The notes: generated from the letters alone by a model not told the origin. Numbered from the stretch's first letter, positions 35,222 to 44,241 are shown. The stretch: DNA of 45,381 nucleotides from Planctomycetota bacterium (GCA_022446815.1 JAKVCD010000030.1:1-45381); one strand, 5' to 3'. Numbers and translations are program-made.

Positions 35222-36343
35222 ATGTCGAGCGAGAAAGACGCAGCCCCGACCCTCAGCGCAGACCTCCTGAAGCGAGCGCCCAAGGTCCTCCTCCACGAAC
35301 ACCTAGATGGCGGTCTGCGCCCAGAGACCTGTTTGGAGCTCGCCGACGCGTGCGGCTACGAGGGCCTGCCCTCGGACGACCCCACTACCCTAGCTGAGAG
35401 CTTCGCGGCAGGCGCAGACCGCAAGAGCCTCCCGCTCTACCTCGAAGGCTTCGCTCACACCATCGCCGTTATGCAATCGGCGGAGGCGCTCTCTCGCTGC
35501 GCGCGTGAGGCCCTCGAGGACCTCGCTGCAGACGGCGTGGTCTACGCCGAGCTGCGCTTCGCACCCCACTTCCACACCCAGGAGGGCTTGGGCCTCGACG
35601 GAGTGATGGAGGCCGTGCTCGATGGACTCAGGGAGGGCTCCCTCAGGACTGGTATCAGCGCCCGTCTGATCGTCTGCGCCATGCGCAACGAGGACCCTGA
35701 GCTCTCAGAGAGGCTCGCCACGCTCGCGGTGCGCTACCGCGACGCTGGCTGCAGCGGCTTCGACCTCGCTGGCGAGGAGGCCGGACACCCCGCGAACCAC
35801 CACGTCCGCGCCTTCCAGCTGATCCAGCGTGAGAACTTCTCGATCACGATTCACGCTGGCGAGAGCTTCGGGCCAGCGAGCATCTGGCAGGCGCTGCAGT
35901 ACTGCGGCGCGCACCGCATCGGTCACGGCGTGCGCCTCGTCGAGGACCTCGAAGAGGCCGCAGCAGGCCGCCTCGCCCAATACGTCCTCGACCATCGCAT
36001 CCCGCTCGAGCTCTGCATCTCCTCGAACATTCACACCGGCGCGACCGAGAGCTACGAGTCTCACCCCTTCCCCACGCTCTGGGAGGGCGGCTACCGCGTG
36101 ACGCTCAACACGGACAACCGCCTCATGAGCGCGACGACGATGACGCAGGAGTACCTGCTCGCACACCAGCACTACGACCTCAACCTGAACGACCTCGAGA
36201 AGCTCGCGATCAACGGGATGAAGTCGGCCTTCGCCCCTTACGCAGAGCGCATCCGCCTGATCTACGATGAGATCAAGCCCGGCTACGCAGCACTTCGCGC
36301 CGAGCTCGGGATCCCCGAGCGCCACCCGCATCACCGCTCATGA
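35222..36343 (+). CDS. add: Adenosine deaminase
   Basis: A 373-residue amidohydrolase-fold enzyme that converts adenosine to inosine. Metal ligands are in LLHEHLDGGLRPE near residue 25, the catalytic motif is ITIHAGESFGPASIWQAL, and RIGHGVRLVED and TLNTDNRLMSATTMTQEY carry the other histidine and aspartate. The NTDNRLMS form is the one found in actinobacterial-style ADA, unlike E. coli NTDDP. Length is full. The start has AGGA close upstream. Its stop overlaps the esterase start (ATGA). Confidence 0.94.
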   Translation: MSSEKDAAPTLSADLLKRAPKVLLHEHLDGGLRPETCLELADACGYEGLPSDDPTTLAESFAAGADRKSLPLYLEGFAHTIAVMQSAEALSRCAREALEDLAADGVVYAELRFAPHFHTQEGLGLDGVMEAVLDGLREGSLRTGISARLIVCAMRNEDPELSERLATLAVRYRDAGCSGFDLAGEEAGHPANHHVRAFQLIQRENFSITIHAGESFGPASIWQALQYCGAHRIGHGVRLVEDLEEAAAGRLAQYVLDHRIPLELCISSNIHTGATESYESHPFPTLWEGGYRVTLNTDNRLMSATTMTQEYLLAHQHYDLNLNDLEKLAINGMKSAFAPYAERIRLIYDEIKPGYAALRAELGIPERHPHHRS

Positions 36344-37365
36344 CTGACACCCCTCTCCACTCGCCCACCTCCTTCCACGGCAGGGTCGAGACCGCCGCGA
36401 TCACGAGCCGCGTCCTCGCTGACAACCCGCTGGGTGACCCCGCGACCCGTGAGGTCCCCGTTTGGCTCCCCCCGGAGCTCGAGCCCGAAGAGCGCCTCCC
36501 CGTCTGCTACGTCCTCGCCGGCTTCACAGGTCGCGGCCAGTCCTACCTCGAGACGCACCCTTGGAAGCGCAGCGTCGCCTCCCTCTACGATGAGGGCTGC
36601 GCGAAGAGTGAGCTCCCCCGCGTCATCCTCGTCTTCCCGGACTGCTTCACGGCCTTAGGCGGCAGTCAGTACGTCAACAGCTCCGCGACCGGCCGCTACG
36701 AAGATCACCTCATCCAAGAGATCGTGCCCTGGGTCGATGAGCGCTACCCGACTCTCCCTGGACGACGCGCCGTCTGCGGGAAGTCTTCCGGCGGCTTCGG
36801 CGCGATGCACCTCTCCATGCGTCACCCCGGGGTCTTCCCCGCCGCCGGCTCCATCAGCGGAGACTGCGGCTTCGACTTCGTCTTCGGCGCAGAGCTCTTG
36901 GCGGCGGCGCGTGGACTCCTCGCGCGCGACCAGACCCCCGCGGAGTTCCTCGAGGCCTTCAGCGCAGACCCTGATCTCTCTGGAGACGCCCACGCTGTCT
37001 TGAACTCTTTGGCGATGGCGGCTTGCTACTCCCCCGCGCCTGAGACCGAGCTCGGCTTCGAGCTCCCCGTCGACCTCACCACCGGCGAGCGCATCGACGA
37101 GGTCTGGCAGCGCTGGCTCCAGTTCGACCCCCTCCACGCGGTGGACTCCTACGCCGACGGCTGGCGCTCCCTCGAGCACTTACACCTCGAGTGCGGCACC
37201 TCCGACGAGTTCCACCTCCAGTTCGGGCTGCGCCGCCTCGTGCGTCGCCTGGAAGTGCTCGGAGTCCCCCATCACCACGAGGAGTTCAAAGGTGGTCATT
37301 TCAAGATCAACGACCGCTACCTCGTCGTCATCCCTCGGCTCGTCGAGGCGCTCACGCGTGCCTAG
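36340..37365 (+). CDS. Esterase D/S-formylglutathione-hydrolase-like alpha/beta-hydrolase
   Basis: A 341-residue serine hydrolase of the esterase D family, with the nucleophile elbow GKSSGGFGAM and the oxyanion loop region CYVLAGFTGRGQSYL. A conserved histidine lies in HHEEFKGGHFKINDRY near the C-terminus. Such enzymes hydrolyse small esters or thioesters; the substrate here is unknown. It is coupled to adenosine deaminase by a 4-bp overlap and to the sulfotransferase by an 8-bp overlap, so all three are probably co-transcribed. Confidence 0.85.
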   Translation: MTDTPLHSPTSFHGRVETAAITSRVLADNPLGDPATREVPVWLPPELEPEERLPVCYVLAGFTGRGQSYLETHPWKRSVASLYDEGCAKSELPRVILVFPDCFTALGGSQYVNSSATGRYEDHLIQEIVPWVDERYPTLPGRRAVCGKSSGGFGAMHLSMRHPGVFPAAGSISGDCGFDFVFGAELLAAARGLLARDQTPAEFLEAFSADPDLSGDAHAVLNSLAMAACYSPAPETELGFELPVDLTTGERIDEVWQRWLQFDPLHAVDSYADGWRSLEHLHLECGTSDEFHLQFGLRRLVRRLEVLGVPHHHEEFKGGHFKINDRYLVVIPRLVEALTRA

Positions 37366-38230
37366 GAGAACACGAGAGTACTCAGCCCTCGAGCGCGCGC
37401 AGCGGCGAGCCCGGCGTCTCCTGCGACGCAGCACATCCTCCCTGCGCGTGTTTCCGGACTTCCTGATTGTCGGGGCCCAGAAGTGCGGGACGACCTCGCT
37501 GCACGCATACCTCGAAGAGCACCCGCAGCTCGTCGCGCCTCCGGGGCGTAAGGAGCTGCACTTCTTTGACATCCACCACGGAGCCGGCCCGGGCTACTAC
37601 AGGAGCTTCTTCCCCACGAACCTGTGCCGATGGCTTAAGAGCAAGAGTGCTGGTGCTCAGACGCTCTGCTTTGAGTCCACGCCCGAGTACATGGTCTTCT
37701 CCGAAGCTCGCGAGCGCATGCACGCGCTGCTCGGCCCTGTGCCGCTAGTCGTGCTCCTGCGCGACCCCATAGAGCGATTTTGGTCTTGGTATCGCATGTA
37801 CTCGAGCCTCGACAGAGAGGTCCCCTTCGAGACCTTGCTCGACGCGGACGCATCCCTCGCAGCGCATGAGGGCCGCGAGCTCGACCCTAGCCTCAGCGAG
37901 CTCACTCAAGAGACAGAGGCGCTGCGTCCTCTAGTCCGCGGCCGCTATGTCGAGCAGCTTCAGGCGCTCTTTGAGCTCTGGCCCCGTGATGCTGTCCTCG
38001 TACTCGACTTCGGAGACCTCGCGCATGACCCGCAAGGAACCACTGGCCGAGTCTTGGAGCGCTTAGGCCTCGCGCCCCTAGAGCGCGAGAGCTGGCCAGT
38101 GTTCAACGCCAACAAGAAGAGCCCCCTGCCGGACGCCTTGCGCGATCGCCTCGGGAGCTATTACGCGGGGCCCGACGCGGCGCTAGCTGAGCTCCTCGGC
38201 TGGACGCCAGGCTGGATGCAGTCTCCCTGA
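37358..38230 (+). CDS. PAPS-dependent sulfotransferase
   Basis: I use GTG 37358 (290 residues); the longer frame from 37292 runs inside the esterase gene. The 5'-phosphosulfate loop is FLIVGAQKCGTTSLHAYLEE (residues 36-54), and the 3'-phosphate motif is LVVLLRDPIERFWSWYRMYS. This is the sulfotransferase_1/3 type that moves sulfate from PAPS to a carbohydrate or protein. The N-terminus is arginine-rich, without a membrane anchor, so it is cytoplasmic or peripheral. It is unrelated to the arylsulfotransferase-like gene at 42696, which uses another mechanism. It converges on the desaturase with a 10-bp gap. Confidence 0.85.
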   Translation: MPRRTREYSALERAQRRARRLLRRSTSSLRVFPDFLIVGAQKCGTTSLHAYLEEHPQLVAPPGRKELHFFDIHHGAGPGYYRSFFPTNLCRWLKSKSAGAQTLCFESTPEYMVFSEARERMHALLGPVPLVVLLRDPIERFWSWYRMYSSLDREVPFETLLDADASLAAHEGRELDPSLSELTQETEALRPLVRGRYVEQLQALFELWPRDAVLVLDFGDLAHDPQGTTGRVLERLGLAPLERESWPVFNANKKSPLPDALRDRLGSYYAGPDAALAELLGWTPGWMQSP

Positions 38231-38240
38231 GCCCGAGCGC

Positions 38241-39515
38241 TCAAGCTCCTGCTGGCTGGGGGCTCGGCGCCGCCGCCAGGAACTCTTTGGCGAGAGACTC
38301 CCAGCGAGCCATGGTCTGCATGGCTTGCGCATGGGTCCTCTTGATCGCCTGCCGCAGGCGCTTGGCCTCGCGCTGGTGGAGCTTGCGCTCGGAGTCCGAG
38401 CCGCCCGCGGCGCTCAAGCCGACGCGCTCCTTGAGGTCTGCCCGCAAAGACTTCAGCTCCTGCAGGTAGAGCTCCGCCTGCGCTTCAGCACTCAAGAATC
38501 GGTCACGCAGCGCCTCCGTGCCCTCCCGCAAGCTGTCCATGAGCTGGTCTCTCTGATCCACGAGCTGCTCCCGCTTCTCCTGGAGTAAGAGCGCCCACTC
38601 CTCAGCCGTCTCGCCCATGCGCGCGAGGGCGCGGGGCTTCAGCTCGTCGCGAGAGGTGTCAAAGCGCGCCCTGAGCGTCATGTCGATCGGGCTGCGTCTC
38701 AGGTTTGACGCGAGGCCTACGCGGTCGAGGCTCCAGATCAGCCACTTGGTCGGGTCCCAGTTGTACCAGCGAGGCCCGTTGCGGTAGTCAGCTTGGAAGG
38801 AGTGGTGGTAGTTGTGATAGCCCTCGCCAAAGGTGAAGAGCGAGAGGAACCAGTTGTCGCGGCTGGTGGTCGCCTTAGACCAAGGCTGCTTCCCGAAGAT
38901 ATGCGCGACCGAGTTGATCAGGAAGGTCATGTGCTGGACGACGACGAGGCGCAAGAGCCCCGCGATGATCACCATCCCGAGCATGTTGCCCAGGAGCAGC
39001 CCAGCCGCCACGACAAAGAGCACGTTGGCCCCGATCGCGACCGCGAGGTAGTTGCGGTGCTGCCAAGCCAGGATCGGGTCAGCGCGCAGGTCCGGCACGT
39101 TGTCGTACGCGTCGCCGCGCTTGCCCTTGAAGAAGATCCAGCCGATGTGCGAGTACCAGAAGCCGCGCTTCGCGTTGTACGGGTCACCGTCGGTGTCTGT
39201 CTCTGCGTGATGGTGCCGGTGATCGCTGCACCAGGCGATCGCGCTGTTCTCGATCGCGGCGGCGCCACAGACTGCGAGGGCAAAGCGGACCGACGCGTGC
39301 GCTTTGTAGCCCTTGTGCGCGAAGAGGCGGTGATAGCCCGCCGTGATGCCCAGGCCCGTGAAGCTCCAGATGACCAGTCCCGCCACGACCTCGCGCCAGG
39401 TGATCCCGTACTCGAGCCCGTAATAGATGGTGCTGGCGATCGCCAAGACGGGCGTGACGGTCAGGAAGATCGTGTTCAGCCAGATGATCTGGCGCTTGGG
39501 TTCGGCTTGGCTCAT
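38241..39515 (-). CDS. Acyl-CoA/acyl-lipid delta-9-type fatty acid desaturase with C-terminal coiled coil
   Basis: ATG 39515 has AAGGAG six bases upstream; earlier in-frame ATGs at 39530 and beyond lack this. The 424-residue protein has three histidine boxes: HRLFAH (62-67), HRHHH and HNYHH. They bind the diiron centre, and four membrane segments surround them. It introduces a double bond in saturated acyl chains, adjusting membrane fluidity. Residues about 290-424 are an additional charged helical region (EEWALLLQEKREQLVDQRDQ, LHQREAKRLRQAIKRTHAQA) that looks like a coiled coil and is not part of the catalytic family. It may mediate oligomerisation. Confidence 0.9.
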   Translation of the reverse strand: MSQAEPKRQIIWLNTIFLTVTPVLAIASTIYYGLEYGITWREVVAGLVIWSFTGLGITAGYHRLFAHKGYKAHASVRFALAVCGAAAIENSAIAWCSDHRHHHAETDTDGDPYNAKRGFWYSHIGWIFFKGKRGDAYDNVPDLRADPILAWQHRNYLAVAIGANVLFVVAAGLLLGNMLGMVIIAGLLRLVVVQHMTFLINSVAHIFGKQPWSKATTSRDNWFLSLFTFGEGYHNYHHSFQADYRNGPRWYNWDPTKWLIWSLDRVGLASNLRRSPIDMTLRARFDTSRDELKPRALARMGETAEEWALLLQEKREQLVDQRDQLMDSLREGTEALRDRFLSAEAQAELYLQELKSLRADLKERVGLSAAGGSDSERKLHQREAKRLRQAIKRTHAQAMQTMARWESLAKEFLAAAPSPQPAGA

Positions 39516-39686
39516 GGCTGACTCCTTCATTCCGCTGTTCCCCCGGCCCGCACCGCGAGCTGGGGTGGGGTCAGACAATATCGGTGCGCGCGGGGGCTGC
39601 GCCGCAAATCTGGGGAGATCAGCCCGTCTTTACGCTTCTATTTCCCACGGATGCCCCACACAGGGCCCTCAGCAGGGTCCTGTAGC

Positions 39687-40988
39687 TTAGTCCCTGATGC
39701 GAGCAGCTAGCTCTGAGAAGATCCACTTGTAGTGTTCCGCGGACAGACCGTGGCCGCTCTTCTCATAGATGCGGTAGTCGCGCTCGGCGGTGATGCGATT
39801 GAAGGTGGCGAAGCTCGTCGCCGGGGGGCAGATAGAGTCCTGCAAGCCGACGCCCATAAGAGTCGGACACTGGATCTTGTCCGCCATGTTCATGGTGTCG
39901 AAGTAGCTGAGGGTCCGCAGCGTCGACTCCGGTGTGCGGCTCTCCTTGGCGTTCAGCCAGGCTTGGATCTCCTCGTCGTCGTTCTTACCAGCGAGAGCTA
40001 GGTAGTTCTCCCAGTCGCAGAGCCAAGGGATATCAGAGATGCAGAGGTCGACGCGACCGTCAAGCGCGGCGGTCGCGAAGGCGAGGCCCCCGCCTTGGCT
40101 AGCTCCCCAGACGACGATTCGCTCTTGGTCTACATCATCTCGAGAGCAGAGGTAGTCCACTGCCCGCACACAGTCGAGGTACGCGCCGCGGTAGTAGTAG
40201 GTCTCCTTAGCATCGAGTCCACGCACCCAGAAGTCCTTTGGCCTCCCAGGGACGTCCTGTGTGCTGTCGCCGTGCCCGCGAATGTTGAAGGAGAGGACTA
40301 TGGCCCCGCCGGTGTCTGCCACTGGCTGCATGTTCATCGTGTAGCCCGGCACCCTCAGCAGAGCAGGGAAGGGTCCCTCCCCCTTTGGCACCTGAAGCCA
40401 GCCCCGCACGCGCACGCCGCCGTGGCTTCGCATGACGACCTCGTAGAGCTTGACCGAAGCTGCTCCCTCAGCCGAGACCTCGATCAGCTCAAACTCAGGA
40501 GACACGTCTGCTAGCTCCTCTAGCGATGCAGCCCAGAACTGGTCGAAGTCTTCCTCTCTCGTAAGCTCAGAGAGGACCTTGGTGGGCTCACAGCCGACGC
40601 GCTTCATCTTCGCGACCTCGCCCCCGCCCTCCACCGAAAGCACACAGCGTATGAGCACAAAACCCGGGGTCTTCATCTCGAGCTCATACTCAAACACCTT
40701 CGTCTCCTGAGGCCTGAGATCGACCTCAACTGGCTCAATAGCGATCGGCTCGAAGGCGGCAGTCTCCATGACCCAGCGCAGCTCTCCTTTGAGAGGCTCT
40801 CGAGAAGTATTGCGTAGCTCCGCGGTGAACAAGACCTGCTCGTCCAGGGCGCACATCCCTTTCACAGCGCTCGTACTGAGCTTCAAGTTAGGCATGAGCG
40901 AGCGGTCACTCTTAAGGGAGGCCTGGGCGAAGACCGCTAGGGCCAGGATCATGAGTCCGAAGAGGCTGCGTCGCGTGGTGGTTTTCAT
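39687..40988 (-). CDS. Secreted acetyl-xylan-esterase-like (AXE1/cephalosporin-C deacetylase) hydrolase
   Basis: ATG 40988 begins a signal peptide (SLFGLMILALAVFAQA), so I prefer it to the longer frame at 41060. The 433-residue protein has an N-terminal beta-sandwich domain (residues 30-140) and an AXE1 alpha/beta-hydrolase with nucleophile WGASQGGGLAF, an oxyanion region near RGHGDSTQDVPGRP, and His in KSGHGLSAEHYKW. It probably removes acetyl groups from plant or algal polysaccharides in the periplasm. The divergent gene across 156 bp is another alpha/beta-hydrolase. Confidence 0.88.
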   Translation of the reverse strand: MKTTTRRSLFGLMILALAVFAQASLKSDRSLMPNLKLSTSAVKGMCALDEQVLFTAELRNTSREPLKGELRWVMETAAFEPIAIEPVEVDLRPQETKVFEYELEMKTPGFVLIRCVLSVEGGGEVAKMKRVGCEPTKVLSELTREEDFDQFWAASLEELADVSPEFELIEVSAEGAASVKLYEVVMRSHGGVRVRGWLQVPKGEGPFPALLRVPGYTMNMQPVADTGGAIVLSFNIRGHGDSTQDVPGRPKDFWVRGLDAKETYYYRGAYLDCVRAVDYLCSRDDVDQERIVVWGASQGGGLAFATAALDGRVDLCISDIPWLCDWENYLALAGKNDDEEIQAWLNAKESRTPESTLRTLSYFDTMNMADKIQCPTLMGVGLQDSICPPATSFATFNRITAERDYRIYEKSGHGLSAEHYKWIFSELAARIRD

Positions 40989-41110
40989 GTGCTCTCGTAG
41001 TTTTCTTTGGTGTGAAGGCTCAGCGCTCTCCTGCGAGCGAGGGAGAAGTCTAATGACCACGCCCCCGGCAGGGCAGCCTTGCTCAAATCACAGAGCAAGA
41101 CCCGATCGCT

Positions 41111-41138
41111 TTGACGAGGCTCTCTGTGAAGATAAGTT
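41111..41138 (+). promoter_or_regulatory. Possible promoter of the BD-FAE-like hydrolase, suggesting a leaderless mRNA
   Basis: TTGACG (41111-41116), a 16-bp spacer and TAAGTT (41133-41138) would put transcription start at about 41145, which is the A of the ATG. No Shine-Dalgarno is seen before this ATG. Confidence 0.35.
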
Positions 41139-41144
41139 CGAGAT

Positions 41145-42167
41145 ATGAATAGCCACGGCACCTCAGGCAAGCGAGGAATCCAGCACCCCCTAACAGCGCT
41201 CGCTGCGCTCGTTCTCAGCTCCTCGTGGACTGAGCCAGAGCTCACCATCGCTGCCCCCGAGACACACACCTACGCCGAGGTCGGTGGTCAGGCTCTCAAG
41301 CTAGACCTCTACAGAACGAAAGAAGAGTCTCCTGCTCCACTCCTGATCTGGATCCACGGGGGCGCGTGGAGGGGCGGCGACCGTGCGCACGTCCCAGCCC
41401 CTGTTCGAGAGCTCCCGTCTGAGGGCGTGAGCGTGGCGAGCCTTAGCTACCGACTCACGAGTCAGGCCGGGCGCTTCGGAGAGGAGCCTGTGCATTGGCC
41501 CGCTCAGCGGGACGACTGCAAAGCTGCCGTGCGGTGGCTTCGCGCGAACGCCGAAGACCTCGGCCTAGACCCTGAGCGCTTCGCGGTCTGGGGCGCCTCC
41601 GCTGGTGGGCACCTCGCGAGCACCCTCGGCCTGACAAATGACGCGCAAGGCACAACGGGTGAGATCGGAGAGCACGCTGAGGTGTCCTCCGCTGTCTCTC
41701 TCGCGATCAACTTCTTCGGACCTACAGAGCTCTTCCTGATGAACCAGGACGTCACCGAGCCGCCCGGCTCGGCCATCGATCATGACGCGCTCGACTCACC
41801 TGAGTCGTTGGTCTTAGGCGCCCGCGTGCACGGTCACTCGCTCGCAGAGATTCGAGCGCACGCCGAGGATCCTGAAGAGCCATGGCCCGCGCTCCTAGCG
41901 CTCGCCCGGAGCGCGAGCCCGGTTCACGCCGTCGTCCCCGAGCACGCGGCCCCGCTCTTCACCGCTCACGGCACACGGGACAGGCTCATCGCCTTCGCTC
42001 AGGGAGAGCGCCTGCACGCACGCCTCTGTGAGCTCGACTTGCATTCGACCTGGCGACCCGTGAGAGGCGCCGGCCACGGCTTCAAGGATGACATCTATCG
42101 AGAGGCGATCGCGTGGATGAAGAAGCTATGGAAGGAGGAGGACGAAGCAGCCCTTGACGACCGATGA
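41145..42167 (+). CDS. BD-FAE/esterase-lipase alpha/beta-hydrolase
   Basis: A 340-residue protein with a possible N-terminal hydrophobic export region (LTALAALVLSSSW). It has the oxyanion-hole motif WIHGGAWRGGDRA and the nucleophile elbow WGASAGGHLAST, with the catalytic acid likely in HGTRDRLIAF and the histidine in GAGHGFKDDIY. This is the BD-FAE or esterase/lipase type that de-esterifies carbohydrates. It is divergent from the AXE1-like gene, so both could serve polysaccharide deacetylation. Its stop overlaps the DoxX-like start by 4 bp (ATGA). Confidence 0.86.
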   Translation: MNSHGTSGKRGIQHPLTALAALVLSSSWTEPELTIAAPETHTYAEVGGQALKLDLYRTKEESPAPLLIWIHGGAWRGGDRAHVPAPVRELPSEGVSVASLSYRLTSQAGRFGEEPVHWPAQRDDCKAAVRWLRANAEDLGLDPERFAVWGASAGGHLASTLGLTNDAQGTTGEIGEHAEVSSAVSLAINFFGPTELFLMNQDVTEPPGSAIDHDALDSPESLVLGARVHGHSLAEIRAHAEDPEEPWPALLALARSASPVHAVVPEHAAPLFTAHGTRDRLIAFAQGERLHARLCELDLHSTWRPVRGAGHGFKDDIYREAIAWMKKLWKEEDEAALDDR

Positions 42168-42568
42168 AGCCTGCACACAAAAAATTGCTGAAGCACCTCC
42201 TCGCTATCCCCCTCGGCGTCGCCTTCATCTCCATCGGTGTAGAGCACTTCGTGCGACCGGAGGCCTTCGACTCGATCGTGCCGAGCTACCTCGGCTGGCC
42301 GCGCTTCTGGACGCTCTCGAGCGGCGCGCTCGAGGTCCTCTTTGGCCTCGGGATTTGCCTCGCTCGCACGCGACCGACCTCCGCGAGGCTGCTCTTTTGG
42401 CTGGTCATCGCCATGTCCCTCGCGAACATCAACATGTGGTGGAACGACCTCGAGTTCAGCGGGACACAGCTGAGCGGGACTGGACATCTCATTCGCCTCA
42501 GCATCCAAGTCGCGCTGCTCATCGCGCTCTCTTGGCTCTCCCGCGCGCAGGCTGGGCACACCGTATAG
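42164..42568 (+). CDS. DoxX-like four-helix membrane protein
   Basis: A 134-residue protein with four hydrophobic segments: LLAIPLGVAFISIGVEHF, FWTLSSGALEVLFGLGICL, LLFWLVIAMSLANINMWW and LIRLSIQVALLIALSWLS. The FISIGVEHF start and GALEVLFGLGI pattern fit the DoxX/DoxD-like superfamily. Function in this family is poorly defined (redox or quinone-related). It is coupled to the upstream hydrolase by an ATGA overlap. No catalytic residue can be named. Confidence 0.75.
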   Translation: MKPAHKKLLKHLLAIPLGVAFISIGVEHFVRPEAFDSIVPSYLGWPRFWTLSSGALEVLFGLGICLARTRPTSARLLFWLVIAMSLANINMWWNDLEFSGTQLSGTGHLIRLSIQVALLIALSWLSRAQAGHTV

Positions 42569-42605
42569 AGGCCAAGAGCGATCTCGCGCAGTTCTCCCTC
42601 GCTCC

Positions 42606-42636
42606 TTCAAGACCTCTCGTCTCGGTAAAATATGAT
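42606..42636 (+). promoter_or_regulatory. Possible promoter and hairpin leader of the arylsulfotransferase-like gene
   Basis: TTCAAG (42606-42611) with TATGAT (42631-42636), or TAAAAT five bases earlier, could form a weak promoter. The leader (42645-42695) has short hairpins from AGAGC/GCTCT and CTCTC/GAGAG pairs, plus the palindrome AGGAGCTCCT. No clear ribosome site adjoins ATG 42696. Confidence 0.3.
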
Positions 42637-42695
42637 GGAGAGCGCCAGCTCTCTCTGCCGAGAGAGTCTTTAGGAGCTCCTGCTCCTCTCAAACC

Positions 42696-43991
42696 ATGAA
42701 GACCCTCCATCGAGCACTCTGTGTCGCGCTCTCCTTCGGAGCGACCTCTTCATGCGCAGACGAGCGCCCTCAAGGCCCCCCCCCTGCAGAGCAGAGCGAG
42801 CCCGCTCCCTCGACAGTCGACCTGAGCGAGCTGCGCGGGCTCGGATACGTCGACTTCTCAGATGAAGAGGACTGGAGCACCGTAGACGGGCTCGTCATTC
42901 ACGACCCCTCCAGAGCCTACGCCGGCTACACCTTCTACGTAGACATCCCCTCCTCACGCGGGTTCCTAGTCGACATGGAAGGCGTCGAGCGCGCCAGCTG
43001 GGCCCTCAGCGGATCGAGGCAATGGAACCGAGGGCTCATCCTAGACAACGGTGATCTCCTCGCGGTGGGTGTGAGCGACGATGACTTCCTGCGCTCCCTG
43101 CCGAAGGCCGACGGCGAGAGGCCTCCCGCTGGCTTCCTCTCGCGGCTGAGCTGGTCGGGAGAGGTCCTTTGGCAAAAGCAGATCGCCGCGCACCACGACG
43201 TGCGCATGACGCCCCAGGGGAACATCCTCGTGCTGGGCGAGTCTCGCCGACTCACAGAGATCCACCCAGACTGCGGCGTCATCGACAACGGCGTGATCTT
43301 GCTGACACCTGAGGGTGAGCTTGTAGATGAGGTCTCTAGCTACGACCTCTTACGCAGCGCGCCATCGCTCAATCGCTTCGTCGAGCATCGTGACGAGGAG
43401 AAGTGTGGGCGCGGATATCCGAACGACTGCCTGCACTTGAACTGCGCGCGCTGGCTCAACAACTCAGAGCTCGCCGGCGCTCATCCCATCTACGAGCCCG
43501 GCAACGTCATCATCACTTCGCGCAAACAGCACACGGTCGCGATCTTCAACTATGCGCGACGCGAGCTGCTCTGGGCTTGGGGGCGCGGCACGATCCTCTT
43601 CCCTCATGAGGCGCAGGTGCTCGACAACGGCAACATCTTGCTCTTGGACAACGGCGCGCCGAAGCGTCGCGAACACTCGCGCATCATCGAGCTCGACCCC
43701 ATCAAAGAGAAGATCGTCTGGAGCTACGTCGCAGATCCGCCGGAAAGCTTCTACACGATCGGCCGTGGGACCGTGCAACGCCTCCCGAACGGTAACACCC
43801 TGATCTCCAGCTCAGGCCAAGGGCAGATCTTTGAGGTCACGAGAGAGAGAGAGGTCGTCTGGCGTTACCACAACCCCTACTTCGACGAGAGGAAGAAGAC
43901 CAAGACGCGAGGCACCCTCCGCGCAGAGCGCTACCCTGTAGAGCTCATCGAGCCCCTGCTCGAGGCTGCGGCTGCGCGCAACGATCGCTAG
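42696..43991 (+). CDS. Arylsulfotransferase (ASST)-like exported protein
   Basis: A 431-residue six-bladed propeller with an N-terminal signal; C20 in GATSSCADERP is a possible lipoprotein attachment site, although the lipobox is atypical. Repeats include GNILVLGESRRLTEIHPDCG, GNVIITSRKQHTVAIF, HEAQVLDNGNILLLDNGAP and NGNTLISSSGQGQIFEV. This pattern matches the arylsulfotransferase/PQQ-like propeller, whose active members use a catalytic histidine to move sulfate between phenols. The conserved His in AHHDVRMTPQGN could serve this role. It lies alone after the DoxX-like gene, so the substrate is unknown. Confidence 0.8.
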   Translation: MKTLHRALCVALSFGATSSCADERPQGPPPAEQSEPAPSTVDLSELRGLGYVDFSDEEDWSTVDGLVIHDPSRAYAGYTFYVDIPSSRGFLVDMEGVERASWALSGSRQWNRGLILDNGDLLAVGVSDDDFLRSLPKADGERPPAGFLSRLSWSGEVLWQKQIAAHHDVRMTPQGNILVLGESRRLTEIHPDCGVIDNGVILLTPEGELVDEVSSYDLLRSAPSLNRFVEHRDEEKCGRGYPNDCLHLNCARWLNNSELAGAHPIYEPGNVIITSRKQHTVAIFNYARRELLWAWGRGTILFPHEAQVLDNGNILLLDNGAPKRREHSRIIELDPIKEKIVWSYVADPPESFYTIGRGTVQRLPNGNTLISSSGQGQIFEVTREREVVWRYHNPYFDERKKTKTRGTLRAERYPVELIEPLLEAAAARNDR

Positions 43992-44078
43992 CGCCCCTCG
44001 ACCGGTACATCCTGCGCCCAGATGGGGAGCCAGCCTGCTCACCTCCTACAGCCTCCCTCCATCCATACAGCCCTATTG

Positions 44079-44117
44079 AATGGGGGCTTAGGCCCAAATA
44101 ATGGGGGTTAGGCTCAA
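44079..44117. repeat. Imperfect direct repeat upstream of the lamin-tail gene
   Basis: AATGGGGGCTTAGGCCCAA (44079-44097) is followed after 2 bp by AATGGGGGTTAGGCTCAA (44100-44117). The copies differ by one missing base and one substitution. They lie about 95 bp upstream of the candidate -35 element of the next gene. The rest of the gap 43992-44268 shows no ORF and no clear terminator. Confidence 0.6.
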
Positions 44118-44212
44118 CAGCACGCTAGAGACCTAGGCGCTCTCACTCCCAAGGAGTATGGTAGGCACATGAGAAGGCCCCTTTGTGGGCACAGGTCTAG
44201 CCCTAGAGTCCT

Positions 44213-44241
44213 TTGCGACTTTTCAGCTGAGCCTGTATTTC
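44213..44241 (+). promoter_or_regulatory. Possible promoter of the lamin-tail gene
   Basis: TTGCGA (44213-44218) and TATTTC (44236-44241) are 17 bp apart, 28 bp before the start codon at 44269. Both are partial matches only. Confidence 0.35.

Noticed and set aside
37292..37357. Extended N-terminus of the sulfotransferase
   Set aside because: It runs inside the 3' end of the esterase gene and is Ser/Arg-rich without homology; GTG 37358 is a better start.
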